NCBI GenBank assembly: GCA_045802605.1
Contig: JBJMQS010000049.1
Location: 1-40,130 of the forward strand
Reading direction: 5' to 3'
DNA: 40,130 nt
Source of the DNA: JBJMQS01 sp045802605
Lineage (GTDB): Bacteria; Planctomycetota; Planctomycetia; Gemmatales; Gemmataceae
Made by a program: the position numbers and the translations under genes. The stretch's first letter is position 1, and each line of letters opens with the position of its first letter. Below the pieces are notes generated by a model. The model ran no database searches. It had not been told where the DNA came from and saw only the letters and a program-made list of their open reading frames with translations. Shown one piece after another: positions 16,416 to 24,788 of this stretch.

Positions 16416-17560
16416 GAGCCGCAGTGACCGGGGCCAGCGGATTCGTGGGCCGGCACCTTGTCGCCGAGTTACTGCGGACCAGCACGGAAGTCACCGCCGT
16501 GGTGCGCCAAACATCGGACACCTCCCGCCTGACAGGCGCGCGCATCGTTGTGGGTTATGGCTCGTCGTCTTCCAGTGTCCTTCCCCCGTCCGGTCCCCTC
16601 CCCCCTTGTGGGGGAGGGATAGGGTGGGGGGTTGAGCCCTCGCGTGCTTCCACCCCCCGCACTATCCCTCCCCCACAAGGGGGGAGGGGACCGGAAATAC
16701 GGGGGGCGGGACAGCAATCAGGAGTTACTGTCCAGGAGCAGGAAGCAATCGAGAGACTTTCCGCCGCCTTCACCGGCTGCGATATCGTCTATCATCTGGC
16801 GGGCGCAGTGGATTTTGGTTCGGAGTGGGAACGATTCCGCCAAGTCAACGTCACGGGAACACGCAACGTCATTGCCGCGGCACAGGCCGCTGGCGTTCGC
16901 CGCATTGTGCACTGCTCGAGCATCGTCGCCGTTGGCGCCAGCAGTCGGCCGACGCGGCTGGATGAAACGGCCCGCTGGAACCTTGGGCCGTTGCAAGTGC
17001 CGTACGTGAACACCAAGCGCGAAGCGGAGGACGTGGCGCTGGCAGCCCGGAATATTGATGTGGTTGTTGCCAATCCCGCTTGCGTGATTGGCCCCGGCGA
17101 CCATGCCGGCAGCGAATTCGGCACCATCTGCGGTCGTTTCTGGCGCGGCAAGCTGCCGATCCATTTTGGCGGCGGCAACAACTTTGTCGATGTGCGTGAT
17201 GTGGCCACGGGATTGCGACTGTGTGCGGAACGCGGCCGGGCTGGCGAACGATACATTCTTACCGGGTCGAATCGATCCATGACCGCGTTCTTCTCGGAGC
17301 TCGCGCTGGCCGCCCGCCACTCATTTCCTCGATTCTGTCTACCTACGGTATTAGCGCCGCTCACCGCAGCGCTGGAATTCAAACTGGCTCCTCGCTCGAG
17401 GCATCGCGCCTATCTGAGTCCCGCGCAAGCGAAATTGCTGAGTTACTTTTTTTATTTTGATTGTGGAAAAGCCCGGCGCGAGTTGGGCTACAGCGCACGC
17501 CCCTTACGCGAATCACTCCGGGATGCGTTTAACGACTGGAAATTGAGCCGGGCTGCTTAA
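16412..17560 (+). CDS. HpnA-like NAD(P)-dependent epimerase/dehydratase with a translated palindrome insert
   Basis: This extended short-chain dehydrogenase has the Rossmann motif TGASGFVG (residues 7-14), YHLAGAVDFG, an active-site YVNTK with the preceding HCSSIVAVG, and NPACVIGPGD. It belongs with the HpnA/dihydroflavonol-reductase group, acting on sterol-, sugar- or lipid-like substrates. At 382 residues it is about 60 longer than usual. The extra part, about residues 51-111 between GARIVVG and IERLSAAFTGCD, is Pro/Gly-rich and is encoded by a 33-bp-arm palindromic repeat plus flanks, in frame. Whether the enzyme tolerates it is unknown. The start overlaps the stop of the acyltransferase-like gene; the second epimerase starts 13 bases after the end. 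Confidence 0.8.
   Translation: MRAAVTGASGFVGRHLVAELLRTSTEVTAVVRQTSDTSRLTGARIVVGYGSSSSSVLPPSGPLPPCGGGIGWGVEPSRASTPRTIPPPQGGRGPEIRGAGQQSGVTVQEQEAIERLSAAFTGCDIVYHLAGAVDFGSEWERFRQVNVTGTRNVIAAAQAAGVRRIVHCSSIVAVGASSRPTRLDETARWNLGPLQVPYVNTKREAEDVALAARNIDVVVANPACVIGPGDHAGSEFGTICGRFWRGKLPIHFGGGNNFVDVRDVATGLRLCAERGRAGERYILTGSNRSMTAFFSELALAARHSFPRFCLPTVLAPLTAALEFKLAPRSRHRAYLSPAQAKLLSYFFYFDCGKARRELGYSARPLRESLRDAFNDWKLSRAA
16590..16694. repeat. Palindromic repeat inside the epimerase coding sequence
   Basis: Arms of 33 bases at 16590-16622 and 16662-16694 are perfect inverted copies, separated by 39 bases. They consist of runs such as CCCCTCCCCCCTTGTGGGGG. Such sequences occur as dispersed repeats in GC-rich genomes. 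Here both arms are translated as part of the first epimerase (residues about 60-95) without a stop or frameshift. The real insert may be larger, roughly 16562-16744, judged by where family resemblance stops and resumes. Confidence 0.85.
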
Positions 17561-17573
17561 GAGTGCAAGAACC

Positions 17574-18620
17574 ATGACAGATTTCTGGCGCAGTCGCCGC
17601 GTGCTCGTCACTGGCGGCACCGGCTTTCTGGGTTATCACCTAATCCAGCAACTGCTCGCGGCCGGCGCGATTGTGCGTTCATTCGCACTACCCGCGAAAT
17701 CAATTCCTCCCTTCGCCGCACAAATCGAATGCTATTGGGGCGACATCCGAGATCGTGCCGCCGTGGAGCAGGCTGTCGCCGGGTGCGAGGTCGTCCTTCA
17801 CACCGCGGGCCCGGTAGCCGTTTGGGGACCGGCACTCGAAGTGATGCACGAAGCTCATTGCGTAGGAACAGCCAATGTGATTGCCGCTGCTGGGCCGGGA
17901 GTGCGCGTCGTGCACACGTCCAGCATCGTCGCGGTCGGCGCAAGTGCCAGTGGTGCAATTCTCGACGAGGACGCGTCCTTCGATTTGCGCGTAAAGATCG
18001 GTTACGTGCAAGCTAAACGGGCGGCTGAGGAGGTTGCAATCAAAGCCGCAATTGCAGGGCGCGACGTCGTGGTGGTGAACCCCGGCTATCTCGTTGGCCC
18101 TGAAGACTTCGAACCCTCAGTGATGGGCAAATACTGCGCGCGGGTATGGAAAGGCAAGGTCACGGCGTGTGCTCCAGGCGGGTTCAACCTCGTCGATGTG
18201 CGCGATGTCGCCGCAGGGCACATGCTCGCGGCCGAGCGTGGCCAGGCGGGCCGGCGCTACATCTTGGGTGGCGAAAATTACTCAGTGGCCCAGTTCACCC
18301 GCATGCTCGCCGATGTCGCCGGCATGAGACCGCGGGCCTTGCCGCTTTTACCAATCACAGTGATGTGGGCCGCGGCCCTGGTGGCCCAGGCCCATTCCCG
18401 AAAGACCGGTCGTGAGCCATATCCCTCGTTCCAACACATACGGTTGAGCCGCTACTCTTGGTTTGTGAAATCGGACCGCGCCATGCGCGAGCTGGGCTAC
18501 CGCCCTCGGCCATTGCATGAAACCGTGCGCGATTTTTATCAGTGGTTCGCCCAGCGCGAACCGGTGGCCTTGCGCGGGTTCACGCGCTGGTGGCTCAGGC
18601 CTCCGGTGCTGGCCGCTTAG
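17574..18620 (+). CDS. Second HpnA-like NAD(P)-dependent epimerase / 3-beta-HSD-type protein
   Basis: This 348-residue protein starts MTDFWRSRRVLVTGGTGFLG, with the nucleotide-binding TGGTGFLG at about 14-21. It has HTSSIVAVGAS, the catalytic GYVQAK and NPGYLVGPEDF. It is clearly related to the preceding epimerase (compare SSIVAVGAS, FNLVDVRDVA and RRELGYSARPL/MRELGYRPRPL), so the pair looks like an old tandem duplication. Family members reduce or epimerise sterol-, flavonoid- or sugar-type substrates; the actual one cannot be read from sequence. Thirteen bases separate it from the upstream gene, so it is the third gene of the acyltransferase-epimerase operon. Its stop overlaps the convergent methyltransferase stop by four bases. 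Confidence 0.8.
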   Translation: MTDFWRSRRVLVTGGTGFLGYHLIQQLLAAGAIVRSFALPAKSIPPFAAQIECYWGDIRDRAAVEQAVAGCEVVLHTAGPVAVWGPALEVMHEAHCVGTANVIAAAGPGVRVVHTSSIVAVGASASGAILDEDASFDLRVKIGYVQAKRAAEEVAIKAAIAGRDVVVVNPGYLVGPEDFEPSVMGKYCARVWKGKVTACAPGGFNLVDVRDVAAGHMLAAERGQAGRRYILGGENYSVAQFTRMLADVAGMRPRALPLLPITVMWAAALVAQAHSRKTGREPYPSFQHIRLSRYSWFVKSDRAMRELGYRPRPLHETVRDFYQWFAQREPVALRGFTRWWLRPPVLAA

Positions 18621-19405
18621 GCCGCGCGAAGCATCGTCATCGCCGTCTTACGGCAGTTAATGAGGTATGCGCAACCGGCGAAACTCACTTTGTGTTCCGC
18701 TTCGCCAAGACCGAGTGCTTCCAGCTTCGACTTAACGATCTGAATCGGTAGATATTGGAACCGGCCGCGGCGAGCTTCGCGCTTGAGCCACCCCCCATAG
18801 CTGCAAATCTGCAGCGCCTTGACGAATAGCAAGTCGGGCCGCCAGGTGCTGAAGCTGCCCATCATCGTTGACAAAGCAATCCGGCTCCACGCGGGCTCGG
18901 GCACATTGACGGAGAAGACAAACTGACCGCCCGGCTTCAACAGCCGCGCCACGTTGGAGAGCGCGAGATCGTAGGCCTCTGAGGTCCATCGGCCCAGCTT
19001 CTCGGAGTAAGAATTGGCGTAGGTGATCGCCAATCCGGAGACGACGCCATCAAATGAGGCGGCCGGCCATTTGGAGAGATCACTGAAATCGGCGGCCACG
19101 AAACGAAGCTGCCCCGGTCGGGGGCGCGGAGTCAAACTGAAATTCAATTGGTTATAGACTTCGACATTCACTGCCGCGACGTCCAAACCCACGATTTCCG
19201 AAACCGTGCCGCCGGACTTTTCCCATAGCGCTCTGGTGCACATGCCCCGGCCACAACCCAAGTCGAGCCAGCGCTGGCCCGGTTTGGGATCGAGTTGCTC
19301 CTGCGTCTCCACGAGGAGCTTCTTATAAGGGCGCAAACGGTATTGGCCCCAGAACGCCTTCGCGCATTTGCTATCGGGCCAGTAATCGGCGGATTGCTTG
19401 GGCAT
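18617..19405 (-). CDS. SAM-dependent class I methyltransferase
   Basis: The 262-residue protein has the SAM-binding motif RWLDLGCGRGMCTRAL at about 45-60, followed by IVGLDVAAVNV (acidic residue for the ribose), FVAADFSD, and a post-motif RLLKPGGQFVFSVNVPEP typical of small-molecule methyltransferases of the UbiE/methyltransf_11 kind. The start is backed by AAGGAGG five bases before the ATG. It begins 19 bases after the LptF/G-like gene ends on the same strand, suggesting co-transcription, and it faces the epimerase operon tail to tail. The substrate is unknown; lipid or quinone-like molecules are possible. Confidence 0.8.
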   Translation of the reverse strand: MPKQSADYWPDSKCAKAFWGQYRLRPYKKLLVETQEQLDPKPGQRWLDLGCGRGMCTRALWEKSGGTVSEIVGLDVAAVNVEVYNQLNFSLTPRPRPGQLRFVAADFSDLSKWPAASFDGVVSGLAITYANSYSEKLGRWTSEAYDLALSNVARLLKPGGQFVFSVNVPEPAWSRIALSTMMGSFSTWRPDLLFVKALQICSYGGWLKREARRGRFQYLPIQIVKSKLEALGLGEAEHKVSFAGCAYLINCRKTAMTMLRAA

Positions 19406-19424
19406 GATCGCCTCCTTATGGCGA

Positions 19425-20618
19425 TTATTGGCGGAAAAGTTTTCGCAACATCACAGCGCCGGCAAACATCGTCAGCGCATCGGCCATCCAGACGGACAGT
19501 AGGGCTGGCACACGTCCTTCTTTGGCCAGGTTTGTCCCGGCCAAGACTAACGGGTAATAGATCATCACTACCGGCAAGAAGCAGGTCACAAACGCGCTGA
19601 GATAGTCGGCGCGATGGAACCATACTCCAACAGGAAACGCGACGAGCACGAAGACGATCGCGCCCAGCGCCAATGCCGGCCGCATTTGTTTTTCGGCGGC
19701 GAAGGCGCGCTCAATGCGGCGGCCTTCCTTTTCCTGATATTCCAGATGATGGCGCAATTTCGCGATCGGCTCCGGCGAGCCGACGCCGCTCGGCTGCCCA
19801 TGGAGGCTCTCCAACTCGGCGCGGCGCGATGCCTGTAGCTCGAGAATCTCCGACCACTTCGTGTCGATCTGCTGCCAGGTCATGTTCATCGGCCGAACTT
19901 GGCTGTCGCGGAAGTTGCTAATCGGAAAGTCGATTTCGAAGGTGTGGTCGCGAAAATTACCATCCACTTCATCAGTGCCAACGATGGCACAATTCGGCAT
20001 GAAGATCGTGACTTTATTGTTGGCGGCGTCGGCCCATAGCGTCGCTTCCCGTGCATGGGCGACGATGCTGTAGGTGCCGCCCTCGCCCCGGCTCTTGAAC
20101 ACCGGGTCGATCAACTGCTTGCCGCGAACGTCGCGAACAAAGACCGCAAATTGCGTTTGCGGATGGCGCAGACAGCCAAAGCGCTTGAGCATGCTGTAAA
20201 TCAACTCATCTGCGTCGGCCAGGACGCGGTCAGCCAGCATTTGTCGCGAGCGCGGGATCAAATCGTACTGCATTACCATCATCGCGCAGGAGATAATCGA
20301 CGCGAATATCACGGCCGGCGTCAGCAATCGCCCGAGATGAACGCCCGCGGCTCGCAGGGCGGTGATCTCGTTGTCGTGGGCAAGCCGGCCATACACGACG
20401 CAGGTCGCAAATAGCACAGTTGCAGGAACCGTGTAGGGCAATGTCGTCGGGATCAAGAGCGGAATGACGATTCCGATCTGCCCTGGCGTCAAACCTCGCT
20501 GCGAAGCCTCTTGCACCACGCCGCCGAGCAAAAATAGACCGGTCAGGCCGAACAGCGCGAGTACGAATACGCGCAAGAGCTGCCCAAAGATCATTCGCTG
20601 CAGGGTGGTCCCGAACAC
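19425..20618 (-). CDS. LptF/LptG family permease (YjgP/YjgQ)
   Basis: The product of about 397 residues has the LptF/G layout. N-terminal membrane helices (LQRMIFGQLLRVFVLALFGL, then PYTVPATVLFATCVVYGRLA) are followed by the coupling motif DNEITALRAAG, a periplasmic beta-jellyroll of about 150 residues (SRGEGGTYSIVAHAREATLW...), a charged helical stretch, and three C-terminal helices. LptF and LptG form the inner-membrane channel that extracts lipopolysaccharide for export; the ATPase LptB and the partner subunit are not in the window. The GTG at 20618 is chosen as start because GAGG lies six bases before it; an ATG at 20594 is the alternative. Longer upstream frames have no family resemblance. 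A methyltransferase gene follows at 19 bases. Confidence 0.85.
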   Translation of the reverse strand: MFGTTLQRMIFGQLLRVFVLALFGLTGLFLLGGVVQEASQRGLTPGQIGIVIPLLIPTTLPYTVPATVLFATCVVYGRLAHDNEITALRAAGVHLGRLLTPAVIFASIISCAMMVMQYDLIPRSRQMLADRVLADADELIYSMLKRFGCLRHPQTQFAVFVRDVRGKQLIDPVFKSRGEGGTYSIVAHAREATLWADAANNKVTIFMPNCAIVGTDEVDGNFRDHTFEIDFPISNFRDSQVRPMNMTWQQIDTKWSEILELQASRRAELESLHGQPSGVGSPEPIAKLRHHLEYQEKEGRRIERAFAAEKQMRPALALGAIVFVLVAFPVGVWFHRADYLSAFVTCFLPVVMIYYPLVLAGTNLAKEGRVPALLSVWMADALTMFAGAVMLRKLFRQ

Positions 20619-20852
20619 TCGGTGCCTCGCTTGGTGCGTGGAACATCGCGGTTGCCACAGCTTCGCTGGCCCGCCTGGCTTACCAAGTCCGCAGGAAAGC
20701 CGGTTGCGAAACTGCCACCTTCGGTGAATCGACCGCCCCTTGCCTGGCACCGAATGATTTCCGGGAAGAAAGTCCTTCACCGGCACCGGCTTGGATTGCC
20801 GATGGAAGGTCGTGAGGATTGCGCCGGTTGGGCCGACTTCGGAGAACGACTG

Positions 20853-22196
20853 ATGCCATCGGCCTTCGCCGCCGGCCCTTTGAGGCGACGTGACTGGTTG
20901 TTGCTGGGTTGGTTTTTGATCAATGTGCCCCTCTTCGGCGCATTGGTCATCTACCGCTCGGCCGCAATGGATGTTCGCCACACCGATTTCGAAGCGTATG
21001 CACGAGCTGGCTGGGCCATTCGCACTGGCCGCGACATCTACGATGTCACCGACTCGCGCGGGCTTCACTACTGCTATCCACCCACCTTCGCGGTATTGGT
21101 TTCTCCTCTCGCGGATCCACCTGTCGGCGAAAGCCGAGCGGGTTACCTGCCATTCGGCGTATCGATCGGCCTCTGGTACGCATTGAGTGTTGTCGCCTTG
21201 TTTGCCGCCGTGCATCTGCTGGCCCGTGCGGTTGAACGAACCAGCCAGGAGCCGATCCGGATCGGCTCGCGCCGCTGGGTCTGGCTGCGGCTGGGACCCA
21301 TCATCCTGACCTTGCCCGCTATCGGCAACTCACTGTCGCATGGCCAAGTGAATCTCTTCGTCTTGTTGCTCGTTTGTGCGACTATTGCGGCCTCTCTGCG
21401 TGGCCGATCGGGTCGCGCTGGCGCGTTTCTTTCCGGAGCGGTCGCGCTCAAAGTGATACCCGCCTTTATCGGCCTCGTGGCACTTCGGCGGCGAGACTCG
21501 CGGTGGATTGGCTATGCGCTCGCCGGTGCAGTCGTATTTCTGATCGGCGTCCCTGCGCTCATTCTCGGGCCATCGGGCTCGATTCGGACCAATCTCAAAT
21601 TTCTGCAAGTGATGGTGCAACCGGCGCTGGCGTCGGCCGAGAGCTCGACACGGGCGGAAGAGATGTTCGATGTCTTGCGGACCGACAATCAATCGATCCA
21701 GGCGATGCTGCATACCTGGCAGCACTATGGGTCGGCCAACGCGCCACCGGAGCCGAGCTTGACGGTGCGGTGCATTCACGCATTCATCGGCGTCGCCTTG
21801 ACCATTGCCACTTTGGTCGCCGCCCGAGGCCGTCGGCTGCGCGGCAATGATCTTTTGCTATTCGCCGGGTCGCTGACAGTGGTGATGTTATTCGTCAGCC
21901 CGATGTGTCACTTGCATTACTACTGTCTCGCCTTGCCGCTGATCATGGGGCTGCTGCACCACGCCTGGCGGGAGCGCGAAGATTTGCAATTGCCCCGCCG
22001 GCTTGCGTGGTTGATGGCAATTCATGTGGTGGGCGGAGCGATTCCATTGCTGTTCGAACCGTACCGCAATTTCGGCTTCGCGCCGCTAACAACGCTGCCG
22101 TTGTGGTTCGAAGCCGTCAAATTGTTAGGGCACCAGCGATTTGAAGGCCGGGCCGTCCTGCCGTTTACTGTGGTGCGTCGGCGTAAAGCCGCTTGA
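20853..22196 (+). CDS. Polytopic GT87 / DUF2029 family glycosyltransferase
   Basis: Starting at ATG 20853 (GGAGA at 20841-20845, seven bases away) the product is about 447 residues with roughly ten hydrophobic segments. Early motifs are HTDFEAYARAGWAIRTGRDIYD and YPPTFAVLVSPLA, matching DUF2029/GT87 membrane mannosyltransferase-like enzymes that use polyprenyl-phosphate sugars on the outer face of the membrane; the Asp in the first loop fits their catalytic site. SHGQVNLFVLLLVC and KVIPAFIGLVALRRRD are also typical. The gene is divergent from the LptF/G gene (234 bases between starts, no other feature seen there). Its 3' end overlaps the convergent SDR gene by 32 bases. The acceptor is unknown. 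Confidence 0.85.
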   Translation: MPSAFAAGPLRRRDWLLLGWFLINVPLFGALVIYRSAAMDVRHTDFEAYARAGWAIRTGRDIYDVTDSRGLHYCYPPTFAVLVSPLADPPVGESRAGYLPFGVSIGLWYALSVVALFAAVHLLARAVERTSQEPIRIGSRRWVWLRLGPIILTLPAIGNSLSHGQVNLFVLLLVCATIAASLRGRSGRAGAFLSGAVALKVIPAFIGLVALRRRDSRWIGYALAGAVVFLIGVPALILGPSGSIRTNLKFLQVMVQPALASAESSTRAEEMFDVLRTDNQSIQAMLHTWQHYGSANAPPEPSLTVRCIHAFIGVALTIATLVAARGRRLRGNDLLLFAGSLTVVMLFVSPMCHLHYYCLALPLIMGLLHHAWREREDLQLPRRLAWLMAIHVVGGAIPLLFEPYRNFGFAPLTTLPLWFEAVKLLGHQRFEGRAVLPFTVVRRRKAA

Positions 22197-22980
22197 CCCG
22201 CCGAGCGATGATTCGCTCGGTGAGCCGGGGAAAGAACCGGTTCATGAAAACCAAGAGCCGGCCCTGCGTTGTCAAAGTGATTTCATTCTTGCCTCGTTCA
22301 ATGGCATTCAATGTCGCCATGGCCACCTGATCGGCCGTCATGCCGCGCATGTGATCGAGTTGGATCAGGCTTTTGCGTTCGATCATGTTCTGGGAGAAAT
22401 TCGTTTGCGTCAGCCCCGGATTGATGATGATCACATCAATGCCATCCTTGCTCAACTCACCACGCAGCGCTTCGCTTAGCCCTTGCACGGCAAACTTGCT
22501 GGCCGAGTATTCGCTGCGGCCCGGCAGCGCTCGTTTCCCCAGCACCGAGGAGATGTTGACGATCGCGGGCTTCACGCCTTGCTTGAGCACCGGGATGGCG
22601 TGCCGTATCAACTCCGCTAACCCAAACACATTGACTTCGAAGATTGACCGCAGCCGATCTTCCTTCGCTTCCGCGAAGTTGCCGCTCGCGCCGATGCCGG
22701 CGTTGTTGATCAGAATGTCCATCCCGCCGAATCGCTCGACCATCGCGCCAATCATGGCCAGGCGATCTTCGGGCTTGATCACATCGGCGGCCAGCGTCTT
22801 GATCGGATAGCCGGCCGCCTTGGCTTCTTCCCCCAGTTCCTCGAGCAACGGCGCATTCCGCGCTGCAGCCAAGACTCTCGCCCCGCGCATGGCCGCCTGC
22901 AGGGCGAGTGAACGGCCGATGCCCTGCGAGGCCCCGGTAATGAGGACGCGAGAACCGGCGATTGAGCGGCGCTGGGCCAT
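22165..22980 (-). CDS. Short-chain dehydrogenase/reductase (SDR)
   Basis: This 271-residue classical SDR has the cofactor motif TGASQGIG, the stabilising NNAG in ILINNAGIGASG, the catalytic serine in VNISSVLGKRALPG, the active-site YSASK, and INPGLTQTNF. The DhbA/FabG-like SDR size is normal, with a basic C-terminal tail of about 30 residues (RFFPRLTERIIARRVKRLY) that may contact a membrane. The start at 22980 has a GGAG close upstream. The preferred substrate cannot be read from sequence. Its first codons contain a 21-base stretch that recurs exactly at 24463-24483. The next 243 bases (22981-23223) hold no recognisable gene. Confidence 0.85.
   Translation of the reverse strand: MAQRRSIAGSRVLITGASQGIGRSLALQAAMRGARVLAAARNAPLLEELGEEAKAAGYPIKTLAADVIKPEDRLAMIGAMVERFGGMDILINNAGIGASGNFAEAKEDRLRSIFEVNVFGLAELIRHAIPVLKQGVKPAIVNISSVLGKRALPGRSEYSASKFAVQGLSEALRGELSKDGIDVIIINPGLTQTNFSQNMIERKSLIQLDHMRGMTADQVAMATLNAIERGKNEITLTTQGRLLVFMNRFFPRLTERIIARRVKRLYADAPQ
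22958..22978. repeat. 21-bp exact repeat, copy 1 (5' end of SDR gene)
   Basis: A 21-base sequence with core ATTGAGCGGCGCTGGGCC is present here in the first codons of the SDR gene and again at 24463-24483. The two copies are in the same orientation and the match does not extend in either direction. Chance is unlikely at this length. It may be a small dispersed motif; its role is unknown. Confidence 0.6.
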
Positions 22981-23223
22981 AGTTGCTCCACGAAGACAAG
23001 AACTTCGCAATTGTATTCGGCGTCCCCGGACTTACTGGCAACGAACGGCCGATAAGCCGAAGGAAACGCTTTCATAAGTGCATTCGCAGAGAAGGCTTTG
23101 GCAATACGTTGTTTCGTTGCCAAATTCGGGGTGGGGGGTTGATACGCCTCCGGCAACGCAACAGCAGATCGACTTTGGTTCGACTTTGGGCCGGTCTTGC
23201 GGGCGAGCGGAATTAAGATGGAG

Positions 23224-24357
23224 CTAATTTCCCTTGTATTTCTCGGCTTTTCCGAAGCTGACACGCATTCGGGGGTCTACTTGTGGAATCACGGTTTGAA
23301 ATTCGTTCGAATTAAGTCTCGCCAATTTGAGCGAGCGCATTTGTTTCGGTCCGACCAAAGGACTGTTGCTTTCGGTGTACTTAATGGCAGTTCCTTCGGT
23401 TGGGGCACTCCAGGTGAGTACGATGTCCGGTGCAAAGTAAGCGATAATTCCGCCGTGCGCTCGCGCCCATTTGTCGCCACTCCAAGTGATTGGGGTGGAT
23501 TCACGTGTGGCGACTACAATTCGCTGCCAAGCACCGGGAAGGTCACACATGGCCACAATACTCTTTCCGTCGTCGCACACCACGGGGAATTGACCAACAT
23601 GTACAACCGTTTCGGTGCCGGCCTCTACATCACGAATGTAAACCAAGGGGATCCGAGCCCAACGAGGAAAAGCGTCGTCCACGGTATTCATGCCGGGCGT
23701 GTGATCGGGTATCGCGTTGCGTTCCACTAACTTAACGAACGCTAGCCGTTTTCCATCGGGAAACCAAGCCAACCCTGAATCAAGAGCCTGTATGTCAGTC
23801 GGGCCGCCGGTCTTCTTTTCTACGTCCCAAATCTCGAGAGTACCGACTTGCAAAAGCGCCTTCGGCATTTGCGCTCCGTGCAAATCGCTAATCAACGCGA
23901 CCCGACCATTGATCGGCGATAGGGCGATATGTTCCCCGATCTTGTGGCTCCAGAGTGCATCGCCGGGGCGCGAAAATATCTCAGCCGCGCCGCTTCTATC
24001 AATATTCATCGTCTTCAACGCATGCCGCTGATTCTTCTCCTTCTTGGTCATGAAATAGTCGTCGATCATGGCAATGCGTCCGACTTCATCGGGGCCGCTC
24101 AAACAATGCGCAGTTGCGAAGTCATAGATTTGTATTGGTTCGGGCGGCGCGGCTTTTCGAATGATCGTTTCTTTAAGGTCTGGCAAGTGACTCCGAATTA
24201 GTTCACCGCGGGACTCTGTCCTCACGATATATCCGGCCACGTTCGGCAACAGCGTTTGGCTTTCCGGGCCGGGCACTGTCGAAGCAGGCGGTATCGCGCT
24301 CGAAATGCTGCCGATTGTGGCTACGAATAACGCAACAAATGTAAGACGAGCTGGCAT
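23224..24357 (-). CDS. Secreted hypothetical protein with beta-propeller-like features
   Basis: The ATG at 24357 has GGAGG eight bases upstream. The 377-residue product starts with a signal peptide (MPARLTFVALFVATIGSISSA). Motifs such as HIALSPINGRVALISDL, GLAWFPDGKRLAFVKL and FPVVCDDGKSIVAMCDL repeat at roughly blade-length spacing. These recall TolB/WD40-like propellers (PDGKxLAF), which usually bind proteins or peptides outside the cytoplasm. No enzymatic motif is seen. It lies upstream of the SDR gene on the same strand, 243 bases away, and is probably transcribed alone. The assignment is to fold class only. Confidence 0.6.
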   Translation of the reverse strand: MPARLTFVALFVATIGSISSAIPPASTVPGPESQTLLPNVAGYIVRTESRGELIRSHLPDLKETIIRKAAPPEPIQIYDFATAHCLSGPDEVGRIAMIDDYFMTKKEKNQRHALKTMNIDRSGAAEIFSRPGDALWSHKIGEHIALSPINGRVALISDLHGAQMPKALLQVGTLEIWDVEKKTGGPTDIQALDSGLAWFPDGKRLAFVKLVERNAIPDHTPGMNTVDDAFPRWARIPLVYIRDVEAGTETVVHVGQFPVVCDDGKSIVAMCDLPGAWQRIVVATRESTPITWSGDKWARAHGGIIAYFAPDIVLTWSAPTEGTAIKYTESNSPLVGPKQMRSLKLARLNSNEFQTVIPQVDPRMRVSFGKAEKYKGN

Positions 24358-24462
24358 AGTAGATGCCTCCAGACGGCATCAATACGACGTTGCAACCCCG
24401 ATGCCCAAATGTCGATTGCGCCGTCAATGTGGCATGTATTTCGTTGGTTCACAAGCCCGAAT

Positions 24463-24483
24463 GCGATTGAGCGGCGCTGGGCC
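24463..24483. repeat. 21-bp exact repeat, copy 2 (intergenic)
   Basis: This is the second copy of the 21-base sequence found at 22958-22978. It lies in the 185-base gap between the orphan antitoxin-like gene and the secreted propeller-like protein, a gap in which no gene, toxin remnant or terminator was recognised. Confidence 0.6.
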
Positions 24484-24542
24484 GCCGAACCTCCAGTGTT
24501 ACCCGGATAAGTTAATTAGCTGAGCTCGCCGAACAAACCGCG

Positions 24543-24743
24543 TCAACGATCAGTGCACCTGCCAGTGCGAAGTTCATCGCCAACCTCTTCGACCAAACAA
24601 TCAAGCCTACCAGTAGCTACATCGGCTTCAATTTGACGGTCCCACTGTGCGGCGTCAAAGTCGAAAAACCAGGCGCGAAAAGCCGCGCGATCATTATCAG
24701 ACAGCTTGCTAATAGCACGCTTGATTTCTTTTAGGGCATCCAT
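24543..24743 (-). CDS. Orphan antitoxin-like small protein (66 aa)
   Basis: The product, MDALKEIKRAISKLSDNDRA...QWDRQIEADVATGRLDCLVEEV, follows the pattern of a common antitoxin family: a short helical N-terminus with LSDxxRAxFRAW, then WDRQIxxDxxxGxLD. These are normally followed within a few bases by a RelE/ParE-type toxin gene. Here the 185 bases downstream contain no such frame, so the gene looks solitary, either a remnant or an orphan. It lies between the HEAT-repeat gene and the secreted protein on the same strand. The start has only a weak ribosome-binding site. Confidence 0.55.
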   Translation of the reverse strand: MDALKEIKRAISKLSDNDRAAFRAWFFDFDAAQWDRQIEADVATGRLDCLVEEVGDELRTGRCTDR

Positions 24744-24788
24744 GTCATGAGCATTCCGTTGTGATGATTGAACTTGCCATCAGTCTGA

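Noticed and set aside
16469..16773. Minus-strand frames rich in Pro/Gly across the epimerase insert
   Set aside because: They are produced by the palindromic repeat, which reads similarly on both strands, and are not genes.
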